From positions 12,233,531 to 12,297,530 of the forward strand of contig CM060484.1 of assembly GCA_030544235.1 (NCBI GenBank): 64,000 nt of DNA. The letters are read 5' to 3'. Origin of the DNA: Lepturacanthus savala (lineage: Eukaryota > Chordata > Actinopteri > Scombriformes > Trichiuridae). Positions 36,698 to 48,770 of the stretch are shown here, one piece after another. A program made the translations under genes and the position numbers. Numbering within the stretch: position 1 is the first letter of the stretch; each line of letters starts with the position of its first letter. Under the pieces are notes generated by a model. It was not told where the DNA came from, ran no database searches, and saw only the letters and a list, made by a program, of their open reading frames with translations.

Positions 36698-36935
36698 AGG
36701 CCACATGAAAATGGGTCATTTTGAAACCAAACTTAAAACTTAAAAAATATCTCAGTCCACATGAAACCAGAAATCTTTAGGTGGTGATAGAACTCCTAAT
36801 ACGAAGGCCAATTTAACCAATCACAAGGCTAGAGTGCTCCACAAGTCTCCATGGATACAACTTACTGTTTACAGTATTACATACAACTTACATCTTAATT
36901 GCGATTTTCCTGTCCACATATGACCTATGACCGCT
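36698..36935. repeat. possible hAT-like remnant (CCACATGAAAA type)
   Basis: GGCCACATGAAAATGGGTCA and CAGTCCACATGAAACCAG repeat the CCACAYGAAAA motif known from a fish TIR element (CCACACGAAAACGGA). TCCTGTCCACATATGACC near the right may be its inverted edge. Boundaries are uncertain. Confidence 0.35.
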
Positions 36936-37539
36936 GAAATCTGACTGATGTATACCTGTGTTACAGGGACCAGCACTGAACCATCCTTACTTGGATCCTG
37001 CTCAACATCACTCAGAATAGAAGACGTTAGTTTGAGTTTTGTAGGTAGTGTTTTTTTCCGTCTCTTTATTTTCTCTTTATTCTGCTGACTTTAATGCTGT
37101 GCATAGCTGCTACAGACTTGGAAGGTGAAACAAGGAAAAACTGTGTGACATTTATATCTGTGGCCATACAAGTCAACATCACCACTCCACTGAACGCCCA
37201 TATTAGTGTGTGCGTGTGTGTGTTTGTGTGTATGCGTGAGTGAGTGCACAGCTGGATTAGAGCCAAGTCTGTGATGTAAACTATGATGGCAGCCAAACAC
37301 ACAATGCCACACCACATCATGACTACATCACCAGTAGCATCCACACCAATAACACACTATTGTTCCACATAGACTCATGAGGATCTGACTTCTACAACTC
37401 CTGCAAACAAATGAAAGGAAATTTATTCATCTCAAGCCGATATCAAGAAGTAGATAAAAATAACAGGAATGCTATGCCAATGCTTTGTAAAAGAATGATA
37501 TTGATTGATTGACATTATAAACATTGAGGTGTTTTTATC

Positions 37540-37568
37540 AGGTTAACATCAATAACTGATGTTAACCT
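37540..37568. repeat. short-spacer perfect inverted repeat, 12-bp arms
   Basis: AGGTTAACATCA (37540-37551), spacer ATAAC, TGATGTTAACCT (37557-37568). Confidence 0.9.
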
Positions 37569-37639
37569 AAGAGATGAGAATTGTTTTGTACTTCAGGTTG
37601 AGGATCCTAAAAGGGCAACTTAAGATATAAATATAACTA

Positions 37640-38210
37640 TGGTTCTGTGAAACCGCAGGATGAATGTCACTATGGTCTTAATGGTAGCCTTCATTCCACA
37701 TACTCTAGAGACCTTAGGTATACAAAGTCATGCCCAAGGTGGGGACAACTTTCCAGCTCGACCTCTTACTTTGAACACCTCAGAGTGCTCCACGTGACAA
37801 GGATAGCAAGGGTCATTCTTACGTTTCACAGATCCATAGTAATATTCATAACTTATGATCTGTTTCAACCTCACTCTGACCGTCACTACAGTCTGATTCG
37901 GATGACTCATAGCAAAAGGTCATGGGGAACAGAAGAATCTTAAGTGTCTGAACCTTGCTGGGCAGAGATTACTACATTAGTACAAACATACAATGGGCAG
38001 ACCATGACGCTGCAGCACAAAATGTCCCCCAAGGCGACACCCTTAAGTGCAGCCCAAGAAGTCACCACTCCACGTTGAGTGGGCTCGAATCCCCATCGGA
38101 AGCAGAAACTCCTGCCTGTCACTGGAAATGACATCAACCAGTCATTGTGACAAATGCTGCTTAGAAAGTGGCATCCCCAGCTTAGTGCTGCCATAGCAGA
38201 CAAAAAGCTG
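37640..38210 (-). pseudogene. DIRS-type retrotransposon remnant: tyrosine recombinase C-terminus, frameshifted
   Basis: On the minus strand from 38210, the frame reads QLFVCYGSTKLGMPLSKQHL, then a stop, then GIRAHST (38073-38093). In a second frame it continues RGVVTSWAALKGVALGDI. This order matches the C-terminal part of DIRS tyrosine recombinases (H-S-T-R-G-V-A-x-S-W-A...GVS..DIC.AASWSSP.TF), where His and Arg of HSTRG are catalytic. A frameshift falls exactly inside this motif, so the enzyme is dead. The upstream reverse transcriptase and gag are not found. The 37640-37930 segment is presumably the element's 3' portion (inference). Confidence 0.75.
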
Positions 38211-38224
38211 AAAATGAGACTTCA

Positions 38225-38335
38225 ATATGGGCTGTACCCCCTCCTCCTTGGATTGACTTTTAAAATACATGGCATCTACTACCATGTTTACACGGATGAT
38301 TCTCAATTCTACCTGCTCAATAAAAGAGGGGTTTA
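38225..38335 (+). pseudogene. LINE reverse-transcriptase fragment with degenerate YADD box
   Basis: The frame encodes GLYPLLLGLTFKIHGIYYH followed by VYTDDSQFYL. It aligns with the L2/CR1-type motif GPLLFxLYMLPLG...GISYHCYADDTQLYL, with YTDD in place of YADD. Only about 35 residues survive. It sits back-to-back with the DIRS fragment on the other strand, which marks an insertion or rearrangement junction at about 38210-38225. Confidence 0.65.
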
Positions 38336-39401
38336 ACAGGATAACAGATTTTAATATCTTATTTAAAAGAATGTTAGGAGCTTGTTGTACCCTAGTGATT
38401 CATGTTACACTGCAGAGGTGCTGTCTGTTCTTACCAGCACATGCCTTTAGTGTATGTTGGCCATCTTAGATGGCTCCCCAGGCTGTTGCTGATACATCTG
38501 TTGTGACTACTCATGTCCTGTGAAGCAGGTCCCCAGTGGGGTCCCTCTGAGAAGGAAAGACTTGTGTCCATGTGACAACCAGCCTTCTCTTTCTGTCTTT
38601 TTGGGAGCTGAAAGGACTTGAACCATTATTGCATGGGAGGCCCCTTCAACTGACCTAAAGATGCTGCTGCCATCAATCTCAACGATTTCGGAACCCTGTG
38701 AGCAGTCAACACTCTCCCCCATTGGAATTAATGCAAAGCCTTCCCCAAATTGGCTATGTTGAAGTGGACACCCAGAAGGTTTACCTGTTGGCATGGCTGA
38801 AGATTACTTCTCTTCTTTGCAGCCAAGACCACCCAAGTAAAGACCCTCAGAGTCATTGAGAGGTTGATTGGCAGTATCTAATACTGGTAGACGTGGGGCC
38901 CTACCAGACACCCCTCACAGGTCCTGGGTTAGACATGGGGGCTTGGGGGCCAACAATTTTCATTGCACTGAATACTGTATTGACAGAAAGGTATATCACA
39001 CAATGTGTCACTGGTTGGAATCTGGACAATTACCGCATCACAGTGTGGCAACAACAGGGCTAAAAAACACCATACTTTGCAATGAATGCACAAATAAAGT
39101 TACACCAGTGGATAATCTCCGATGACAGAGACATTATACCACAAACAAAATGGAGCCTAAGCTATCGTTGTTTGCAATTAGCTGCAGGCAAGAAATGTGC
39201 AGTATGTATAAATAGCAAGCGGTAAAAGCAACAAACACGTTGCAAAACCACCACAGGGACACAAGACACCTGCACCCCAAGGGTGACGAACTGAAAGGTG
39301 GTTGATAGAAACACAAGTCAGAACAGCATTGGAGAAACACAGATTGCTAATCTTTTTAAAGCATTTATATTCTGAGTTTTTACAGGTTTTGATCTGTTTG
39401 T
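38336..39401. other. unassigned DNA
   Basis: No recognised gene. A 95-codon minus frame at 38507-38794 might be further retroelement debris because it adjoins DIRS sequence, but no motif supports that. Confidence 0.35.
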
Positions 39402-39422
39402 CCCCCCCCCCCCCCCCCCCCC
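39402..39422 (+). repeat. poly(C) run, 21 bp
   Basis: Uninterrupted C run. A matching G13 run exists at 42587-42599. Such runs can form quadruplex or i-motif structures and are common sites of assembly error. Confidence 0.95.
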
Positions 39423-39589
39423 AAGTCACAGTTTGAATACCTCTACTTTAGAGGATATACCGGGGATCGCTGAAGCTCTTTCATCAAAAGCCGCATGTCA
39501 CGAGCACTCAGTTTTTAAAATGTGTCTTGTTCACTGATTGATCACCATGTCAGGTCAATGAGTGGACATTTAATCATCATCTGCTGTCT

Positions 39590-40190
39590 GGAGCCATGAG
39601 TAGAGCCTCATTTATAATGAACCACTCCTACAGTAGATCCCTGAATATTCATCTGAGGCCTTAGCTGCTGCTGAACTTTGAACATCACGCCAAATTCGGA
39701 GCAAACTCCAAGGGGACCTCGCTATCCTACAACGGAGGAATCACAGCTGAAGAGATAATCTGCTCATTGGAGAGTTTTAGCCCCGAGGCTGCACACCATT
39801 TACCAACAAATTAATTTGTCAAGACTGACTGATTTTATTGATTGCAGGGCTGATGAAGAAGAGACTTATTGAATGGGAATGTGAGCCAGGGAGGGATGAG
39901 GCGAGAGTGAATAAGAAGAGGGGCGGCACTGTCAGGGAAAGAGACATTAGTGGCTTTGACAGCTCGGCGGCAGAGAGAGGAGTGAGAGGGGTGTGCAGAA
40001 CGAGACACGAGCCGAGCTGACAGCTCACAATCAGCTGCAGTGTGAAGCGAAGCAGAGAGCATGCTGGGAGCCACACTGACAGTACTCTGTCAGCATGCAC
40101 AACACGCTCATTTATCTGTCAAAGCAAATGTATCAGCTAATTACAGAGTCAGTGACAGTGAGTCAACAGGTGCAACACTTCTGCACTTCT
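39590..40190. promoter_or_regulatory. candidate conserved noncoding element
   Basis: A high-complexity, repeat-free stretch with balanced composition, unlike its AT-rich flanks. It contains homeodomain-like TTAATTTGTCAA, CATTTATAATGA and CAGCTAATTACAG, E-box-like CAGCTG, and TGACAGCTC repeats. Frames are closed. This texture is typical of developmental enhancers, but conservation cannot be seen from one sequence. Confidence 0.25.
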
Positions 40191-40609
40191 GTCTGTTCAT
40201 AAAATGAATGCAACCAGTGTTTATTTCATTAAAACAGCTCCCATCAGGTCAATGTAGCTCAAATAAACAGCGACCTCAGTCTCACCTCCATGAATAAAAC
40301 TGTACTCAGAGCCACAGAAGTGATTATACAACAGCCCGAGAACTAAACGTGACGAGCAAATGCAAGTTGACATATTAATGAGGTGGCGAGCCCGACAGGC
40401 AGGATACAAAGACAACAATAAATGCTTTAAAACACACTATAATGCAGCTGTAAACAGACACAAGGCCGCCTAACACAGCGTTCTTGCACAGTTTTCAAAG
40501 TCAAATTTAATGCTTTTTAAGACCCCAGCAAATGGAAATAAAAAGTGACCTGTAATAAAAACTTTTTCAGTGCTCCTGCGTAAATAGTTAGGTCTCTAGT
40601 GCTCCTGCT
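40191..40609. other. unassigned DNA
   Basis: No gene or recognised repeat is visible. Confidence 0.4.
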
Positions 40610-40790
40610 AACAAACAATCTGTGAAATAAGACAACCTATTCATTCTGTTGTGGTCTGACGTCCTCTGTAATGGTGCTGAGGGGAAGGCAGATTTCTTTG
40701 CTGCTACACGTTTAATCAACTAATCTTTAAAGATAGACCACGGAAATTAAAACATTAAAATGGGAAAATAGTAATATAGACCCCCTTTAA
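40610..40790 (-). mobile_element. TTAA-type MITE, copy 3 (AAAGGGGCCC family), truncated
   Basis: TTCTGTTGTGGTCTGACGTC, AAGGCAGATTTCTTTGCTGC and the terminus ATATAGACCCCCTTTAA parallel copy 2 at 23054. The 5' end and about half of the interior are missing. Confidence 0.65.
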
Positions 40791-41206
40791 TAGCCCAAAA
40801 ATGTAAATTTCTATTATCAATTTCCCCCAAAATGTCTAATTTCTAAATAACAGAAAAGAGAAAATTTATTGAGGCCTAATTAGGAAAACAAAACTTAACA
40901 TTTCCCTTTATTTGTCCAATGCTCAAATATTTCTATTCAAATCACTGACCAGAGGACACAATTATCAATCATGTTGATCCACAGGATAAACAACCTTCCA
41001 AGCCGATAAGCTACAAAATGAATGTAAATGACTGCATGAAAACCAATACACATGTTACAGGTCACATGACTGTGTTTAACAAGAGAAACCAACTAATAAA
41101 GAGGTCAATGCCATATACCATAGATTTTTATACCAGCTCCTGAATGGCCAATTGTGTAAAATCCAATAAATAAAAGCATTTTTAACTCAAAGCAGTTTTA
41201 GGGTAC

Positions 41207-41560
41207 CTTCACACCAATGATTATTTGGTCTGCACCAGACAATAATAATAATTTTTACTATGTACCATATAGACTCCAGCGTGGTCCGCATTCACACCTG
41301 AAAACAAACTAAAACTTGTCCGATTGACGTTTCATCAATGTTTATCTTCAAACAAACAGGAAATGAAATAATTAGTATCCTCGCCCATGATGTATCTCCT
41401 AGTTCGTTTGGACCCAAATTCACGTTCTCACCGGAGGGGAAATTTGTCATTTGGTGCGGAGTCAAGTGGACCGAGACCACTTCTGAATTACCAATGAGTG
41501 AGAAATCGTAGACGTCTTGTATGGGTAAAAAAAACATGCTAAATACTATATTATTCATAG
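41207..41560. repeat. dispersed fish repeat (TTCACACC..TTTGGTCYGCACC type)
   Basis: CCTTCACACCAATGATTATT, TTGGTCTGCACCAGACAA, GGTCCGCATTCACACCTGAA and AGTTCGTTTGGACCCAAATT match a remembered teleost TIR element rich in TTCACACC and TTTGGTCCG. Ends are not defined. Confidence 0.45.
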
Positions 41561-42840
41561 CAGCGTGTATTTTACATCATTTAAAACATGTCTGGAGTGG
41601 AACTTTAAGCTACTGAGCACAAAGTTGGTTCAAATTTGATCCCATTTTCGGATACCGTCCGGTACTCCGGTGCATCTCTCTCACACTTAATGACTGCATA
41701 TCTACTTATTTCTCTCTTATAACTCTGTACGAGGTGAGCCGGTGTTTTTCTCCTCGCAGGACGATTCAGGCTGCAGTAAGAAGTTTAACTTTGCTTGACT
41801 TTCCTGTCTCCTACCTCCAGGCAGCCTGGTGTCTGATTTGACTGGTCTATTTCTGGCTTCAGTGTTGAAGGACACAGTCTGTGTGTGTGTGTGTGTGTGT
41901 GTGCACGATTGTGTGTGTGTGTAAGATAGAGAGAGGGATCACCATCCGCCAAATATTGCTCTGCCAGCAGCGACAGTACCAATGCGACCAGCCCAGTGAC
42001 CAGGAAAAAAAGATTGATTATTATTATAATGGGAAATAAACTATAATTCAATGTCACCAGAACTGTCTGCCTACTTGTTCCATCTTTAGAAAGATTTTCC
42101 TGTTGTCTGAGGTGTAAAAATCCTCTAACTCCGGTGCAGTCAAACGTATCGAGACAACACCAGCGAGTGATCACAACAAAACCGAATGGAAACTAACTCC
42201 CGCCTACGTAGTTCCAAGAGCAAGGTAACATTACCATAACAGACTATCATTTCTTCTGTAATTATTTCAACATGATTGACATAACAAATAACATGGGGCA
42301 TATGAACAATAATAGTACCAGTAACAATATTTCAATCAGGGATGTCCCTGATGACTAATTTCACAGTCGATTAAACTGAAATTTTAATTTAGATGAGTTG
42401 ACAAGTCTGAAAGTCTGAAAAAAAGTGTTTTTCATAGCATGATGTTCAGCCTTGTATCTTGAGAATAGGTTTAATTTCCCATCCTTGAAAGCACCGTTAA
42501 CAGACATGGCTGATTAGCTGGAAGACAATGGTTCCCAGAAGAAAAAACGATTTTGAAGGTGTTCCCCAAAAACACATAATATTGATGGGGGGGGGGGGGT
42601 GACATGATTAAAACAGGATGGGAAAATATCAGAGGACAGAGAACAGTTAATAATGGCTGAAACACCTCTTAAAAACCCAAGTGGGAATGTGGTCTGCATG
42701 TGGCAGACTGTTTTATCTGTCAAAAATGGTAATTTATGGAACATCCTGCCACTCACAGTCAGAGACAATCCAACCTGTAGCTATGCTTATTATCAAACCA
42801 GACCTGTACACGCTTTTATATGTGCAGGGAGCCTAATTAT
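41561..42840. other. unassigned DNA with a GT microsatellite
   Basis: An interrupted (GT)n array lies at 41879-41922 and a G13 run at 42587-42599. No gene is recognised. Confidence 0.45.
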
Positions 42841-43655
42841 TATTAGCTGTACATATTATTAGTTCACTGCAATTCTTCTCTTCATTATAACAGTCATTAT
42901 TCTCTAAGTACTTATTGTAATAGCTCTGTTCATTATTTATGCATTCATGCACTTTACAACTGCTGCGCTGGAAGAATGTTGCCCAAAACTACGTAATATT
43001 GCGCAAAACTGTCAACACTGTACAAAATTGTACACCCTGTGACTATTTTTCTTTATTTATATGTATATATTTTCAATTTTTTATGTTTCTTTTGATGTGA
43101 ATCTTTTATGCAAATCCTTCTAAGGAGAATTACAGGAGGAAAAAAAATCATTGTCAAGCAAAACTGCTGGTTTTATTGCTCACATGACAATGAAACTCTT
43201 GAATCTGGAACAAAGCTTATTTCCTGTGATTATTAATTATTAATAATGCACAGGGTGTGTATGTGCAATATATGCACTTTCTTTTCCAGCTTACCCTGTA
43301 GCCTGAATGAGTGCAGTGTGTAACTTGTGACTTAAGTACTGAATGTACAGTATATTGTGTATAATCCTGCACTTTATTACATGTCTTTGTGGAGATCTAC
43401 GCTCTTTATTATACACGTCTATGCACTTTACTACTTGGGATGTCTCGCGCTTTATTGAATCCTGGATGTATAGAACGTCTTATAAGAATGTGATAATGTG
43501 TTTAGATTTTTCCCTTTTTATTCAGCGAACATTCATTGGGGACAACAGATGGAAATTAGCCGATGGCTATGATCTGGCTCATTTACATTGCTGGTTGATG
43601 TTCATTAACTTGCACTGTCCCCTTTCAAATAAATAAAATTGAAATTGAAATTGGA
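42841..43655 (+). mobile_element. possible LINE 3' region with (ATTGAA)n tail
   Basis: The segment repeats GCACTTTACAACT, CTGCACTTTATTACA and GCACTTTACTACT phrases. It contains TTGCTCACATGACAATGAAACTC and ends with CAAATAAATAAAATTGAAATTGAAATTGG. Fish CR1/L2-like LINEs often end in short tandem repeats of this kind. No coding remnant is recognised, so the call is tentative. Confidence 0.3.
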
Positions 43656-44639
43656 TGGCTCCGGGAGTGCAACAGTGTGTTCCTGGCTTGACGGAGAGAT
43701 TTCATTGAAGTGGGTTAATGTTGAGAGTTGGCAGGAGTCAACTATCCATGTCCCCGATTTCCCTATTAAAAATGCTGCTGATTCTCCACTATTTTGTTGT
43801 AAAATAAAATAATTAAGAAAAGCCTCATATCTCTCTGGGGGAAGACTCTGCTGGCTGGCTGAGCGGATGAAGAATCACAGAATTACAGTTTTAGAACCAA
43901 ATTCTAGGATTGCGACCCTTTTTGGAAGAAGCGGGGAAAACAATGAGTTTGCCTTTTTGCCACCTCATCTCTATCTTTTTTCTTAAAATCTAAAAAAAAA
44001 AAAAATAAAAATCTCCATTCAGCCACGGCATAAACGAAGGTTTCAGCTTTTTATACCTGACTGGATTTATGGAATCTAAAACATGTGTGACAATCTCTTT
44101 TAATGTCAATTATTTATAACTGTAATTGTTTATCTGCTGATATAATATTGTATTTTATTATAAAAACAGCAGGAGTGGATGCAATCAAACATTAGGTTAC
44201 ATTTATTTTTTCTTATTTTTTTTTATCAGTTTTTTATCAGACATATACCAACAAAAAGCCCCCCCCCCTCGACTCCAAAACCACCCTCTTCCCATTCCAC
44301 CCTTTACATTAAATGTAATTTAATAAACAATGAATAATAACTAGAAAAATCAATGCAAACACAGAATAAGTCACAATGAAAGCCTTCAGTTTCTTCAGAA
44401 CTCTGGGTTTTAATATATGACAAGAAAGGTTCCCATATGTGATGAAATTTGTCACTTGACCCTCTTAATGAATAACCCTTTCATTATACAATGACACTAT
44501 ACATTGTGACCATGTCGCTATTGAAAACTGTGAATCTATAGAACCTTGAGATATAACAGCTGTGCCTTTCCGTACATTTTACTGTGAAAAGCTCTCTTCT
44601 TTCACCCATTTAACTGTGAGAGAGAACACATACGCGCTA
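43656..44639. other. unassigned AT-rich DNA
   Basis: No gene; a C9 run lies near 44262. Confidence 0.4.
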
Positions 44640-45030
44640 TGATGACTGCTTCCACATACAGAGAAAGGAACATCCCCCAGTTGTCCTGCTTGATCATTTA
44701 GCTGTGCTGGCTTTGTTAAAAGTAGCAGCAATTATGTGGCCCGGCTGAGTGGCATGCTAATGACGCACAAGCCACTTCTTCTTTTGTGGTATTCCGAGGT
44801 AAGTAAAGGTGGAAAAGGGGCCGATGTCAGGCGTTTAGAATGAAACTGTCACCTGCTCTGTGTAACCGAACAATCGGTTCCAGGGCCTATTATCAGCGGT
44901 GACAGATTAACCAGCGTTATCTGGAGACTTCCTGCACGGATTCCAGCGCGGCCACAGAAGCTCGAGTGACCGAAAGGATTCGTCAGCACAGAAAGTAAAA
45001 GCTGTAAAATGCCACCTTGAGCAGATGGAT
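44640..45030. promoter_or_regulatory. candidate conserved noncoding element
   Basis: About 390 bp of high-complexity, non-repetitive sequence. It includes TGCTAATGACGCA, CCTATTATCAGCGGTGACAG, TTAACCAGCGTTATCTGGAG and GATATTCATTCAGATGAATG. Frames are closed in all directions. The density of homeodomain, TALE and bZIP-like words (TGACAG, TGACGCA) suggests an enhancer; unproven. Confidence 0.28.
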
Positions 45031-47589
45031 ATTCATTCAGATGAATGTTTTAAAGTCCCACATCTGCACTTTTCTTGGTTTTATTTGAAGTTTTGATGAC
45101 ATATTTTAATTCTTTTTTAAAGTAGAATAATAATAGTAAAAGATTATTATAGCCGTAACTGTAGTTTTACAGCACTCTCTCAAGCACCACGTTGGAACTC
45201 CAAAAACTGCAAGTTTGTTTTTAGGCCTGTCCCATAAATAATTCATGAGCAATGCACTCGTTTCCCGTAGACCGTTAAGGCTTATGCTGGATAAACTATT
45301 TACCTTACTCATTTACTTCAAGCTACTTGGTTCGTTACAAACACCATTAATGTCGTTATGACATTAGGGGTTTTTAATTATGAATAATTATAACAGTGAA
45401 CTTTTCATATAAAAGTAACATTTTGCAGAACGTTCTAGTAATATCTATACGCACACACTCACAGTGTTTTACCCACGGGACAATAGACGAACCTTCACAT
45501 AAGTAAAAGCAAGAATAGCAATAAAGTGAAAATGCTTTATTGCAATGAATTACATTGCAATGACAATCAAAAGAAAATAATCAATCATCCTGTATCATAG
45601 CTACATGTGGATCAAACCAAACTATTTGGAAATTGGTCAAAATTTCAGTGAGTTATGAGTATTTTTGTCTGTGCAGATCTCTCAATTCATTCCTGTTACA
45701 GAACCAGATTATAGTCATAGCTGGACTATATATATATACATAGCTGTAATATGGCCGTCTTTGAGGGATGTCGGTGTTTAGCCCGATCTATCACCTTGGG
45801 TGCTACTGCATGACTTTTAATAACACATCATCTCAAGCCTACAGCCATTTTTGACTCTTCTAATATACAATAAGACCACTGTCTTTACCAAACCACACAC
45901 CTCTGCTGCAGAACACCATGGGGAAACATAAATTAATAATAATTTTACTCTGATTTTTGTAGTAAAGGCTTGACCTGACTACAGAATCTAACTGGCTGGA
46001 AATCTATTCATATTTTTCTTCACGTTTCGATCTAAACCAACAATGAAAAGAATCAATTAGGGACCAACCGGGTAACAGCTCTTCCCCTTGCTATGGTCAG
46101 GTCTTTCTCCTCGGGGTTCAAAACTTCGTCACTGCAAATTAGGCAGGTCCAACGGTGGCGCTACAGGAACTATTTTACTTCTTAAACTTGAAAGGCTATT
46201 AAAAATCCATCAACTCAACATCATCAACATCAAAACCCACAGTGCACAGAGAAACTGTGAAATCTTGCTAAATAAATCTTTACTATACATAAAAAGGACA
46301 AATTTGTTGCAATGACTTGAGTCCCCATCTCTAACGTAGCATGAAGTAACATAGCAACATATTACAGTCCTCTTCCAATAGGTTGATATGCACCTACTAA
46401 CGGGTGCAGTCTGCTCCATCTGAAGTATTTTAATGGTAGTGATAACAACTGATACCAGCCATTTAATTGGGCTGATAACATTCAAAATTACTATAATTCA
46501 TCCTGATGGGAACATGCAATTGCCATTTATACATTTAGCATCTATAATAAACTTTGAGTGGCAGAGTCTCTCTGAATTCAACTTGCCTCGTGGTACTATT
46601 GCAATTTATTCTCACTGATAACAGCCTTTTCCGCATGCGTTTTTGTAGTTTTCTTTTTTTCTTTTTTTTTTTTTTATCTCACAAGTGGGACCCATACTTG
46701 TTTATTATTCAGTGTTTTCAGGGAACCGGCGGAGGTTAAACCAATTAAAATTCACTGCATGCACTTTTTATTTGAATGATATGATCCTGCATTTTCAGAA
46801 TGACTCATATTCACACTACATATAATATTAATAATAATGAGTAATATTAAACAAGAAGTGGGCTGCCTCTCTGCTGAGGTCCTTGGCTCACTGGGATTCC
46901 TATAATCTAAACTAAAATGGGCTGAGTTGAAGTGATTATACTGAGGCACCTTGGGACCCTGAGACGAGAGATAAATTAAAAATGTACACTCTTTCTCTGG
47001 AAGCCAGCCTCATTAATGGTAAATATTATGTTCGCACTGTAGAGATTCTTCAGGCGTAGGCAGGTGGCCAAATCTCATGGGTCTCACACACAGGCAGGAA
47101 TAAAACCTTTTTCTTTTAAAATAAGAACTTACTTCATTGGGTGCACAAATCGTACATTTTTTAGTTCAGGGTTGAATTCCTGATCCAATTCATTTTGAAA
47201 ACTTCTCAAAAGCAGATAACAGATCAATACAGCCTGATTTTTTTATATATATATTTTTTGGTTTTGATTTTCAAAAGTGTTACGATTTTCGTGACCATTT
47301 AATTCGTGCATTTAATTGCAGGAAATCTCAGTTTGAGAAGCCACTCTACTGTTTTTGTGAAAGCAATTATAATTTTAAAAAATCTAAAAGCATAAAAGGA
47401 ATCTGTGCTTTTATCAACGTGGTGACCTGAATTGAACTGAGGGAAAATAACATTTATTGTTGCTAGGCTTATTGGTTGATCTGAGAAATTGAACAACTAC
47501 TAAGACTAAGCCTAGTCTACTAAGTCTTTTCTGCTACCATTTACCATAGGATCACTAGCAGAGTACCGATAAACTTCAGAACAAAGGTC
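45031..47589. other. unassigned AT-rich DNA
   Basis: No recognised gene or repeat. A TA run at 45727-45736 and a T run at 46661 are the only simple sequences. Confidence 0.4.
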
Positions 47590-47895
47590 TGCTGGCAGTA
47601 ATTAATAATTGGCAGTAATTGCAGACTGCAATCGAGTACCCTAAGCATGTCAGAGAACCTATGGTGGCAGCAAAAAATACAAAAAGGCAGCTTTTGTTTG
47701 ATTTGTCCATTCTGGGCTACTGTACAAACATGGTGGTACGCCATGCTGGGCTTTGCGGAGGGAGATCCGCTCCCTATGTAGATAAAAATGGCTCAATCTA
47801 AATTAATTATTCTAAATCAGAATGATTATTTTGGTTGATTCTATTTCTGCCCAGCCTGTTCCACTAGATGCTGCCAAATGCCAGTAAAATCCTTT
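47590..47895 (+). mobile_element. fish MITE (GCATCTAGTGGTGA family), copy 2
   Basis: CAGACTGCAATCGAGTACC, GAGAACCTATGGTGGCAGC, GTCCATTCTGGGCTACTGTA, GATCCGCTCCCTATGTAGAT and TTTCTGCCCAGCCTGTTCC follow the internal order of a common teleost element, also seen at 18745. The terminal TTTAAAGG ends are not intact. Confidence 0.65.
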
Positions 47896-47976
47896 TTTTA
47901 TTTTTTAAAAATGTATTTATGGGGGGATAAAATAAAGTAAATGGGTTCATAAAAATAATATAAACTGTTAGTGAAT

Positions 47977-48012
47977 ACCACACCCACACACAAAATAGTG
48001 TGTGGGTGTGGT
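47977..48012. repeat. short-spacer perfect inverted repeat, 15-bp arms
   Basis: ACCACACCCACACAC (47977-47991), spacer AAAATA, GTGTGTGGGTGTGGT (47998-48012). Confidence 0.93.
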
Positions 48013-48158
48013 TTGTGACACCATTTTTATTTATTTGCCAATAATAATTTTCACGAAATTGTCTTTCAAACTGTAATTTGTTGACGGTCCCTAAATGTAA
48101 GGTACCTGCCCTTCCACGGCTAACATGGAGTCAAACTGAGTGAAAAACACACCTCTAG

Positions 48159-48186
48159 ACACACAGGTCTATGTTGACCTGTGTGT
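48159..48186. repeat. short-spacer perfect inverted repeat, 11-bp arms
   Basis: ACACACAGGTC (48159-48169), spacer TATGTT, GACCTGTGTGT (48176-48186). Only 147 bp from the previous one. Confidence 0.9.
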
Positions 48187-48409
48187 GTTTTTAGATCATC
48201 GCCTGCCATGGCAGTGTAATGGTTGATTTATAGGACCTGTCTTTGAGCAGATCTTCATAAAGCTTTGTCAAGTTTAACTGTCTGTGTGTGTGGTGTATGT
48301 GTGGGTATGTGTTTGTGTGAAACTCAGCAGTAACCAAGAGGAAATGGAATCCGATTGGCCGTTCAGATTGATTATCTGCCTATGCACACACACTTATCTT
48401 TAATGTGTT

Positions 48410-48770
48410 TTTGTTTCAGATTTTATAATGAGCGACCCAGAGGGCACGATGAAATCGTAGGCTTACAAATTTTTATCAAAAATCTTCAACATATTATCAT
48501 CTTACTCCCACAGCTTCTACTAAACAAGCACAGTGTATACAATGCATCTGAATATAGACAATTTTGTCATCTTTCCTCCAATTTTGCTTCCATTGAAACA
48601 GGAATCACGTTTTATGAATAAATCACCCGAGAGGGCAGAGAGTGCTGACTAAAAGTCTAATAGACTCCCATGTTATCCGAGCTGCGTATCAATTTTGTAT
48701 CTTACATCAGTATTACCAGTGAAGTCTCATGTCACTCAAACTGAAATAATTTTTCCTGATGTGACTTGTA
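48410..48770. promoter_or_regulatory. candidate conserved noncoding element (weak)
   Basis: Non-repetitive sequence containing TTTTATAATGAGCGACC, ATGAATAAATCACCCGAGAG and CATCTGAATATAGACAATTT. No exon is evident; the 88-codon plus frame has no motif. Confidence 0.18.
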
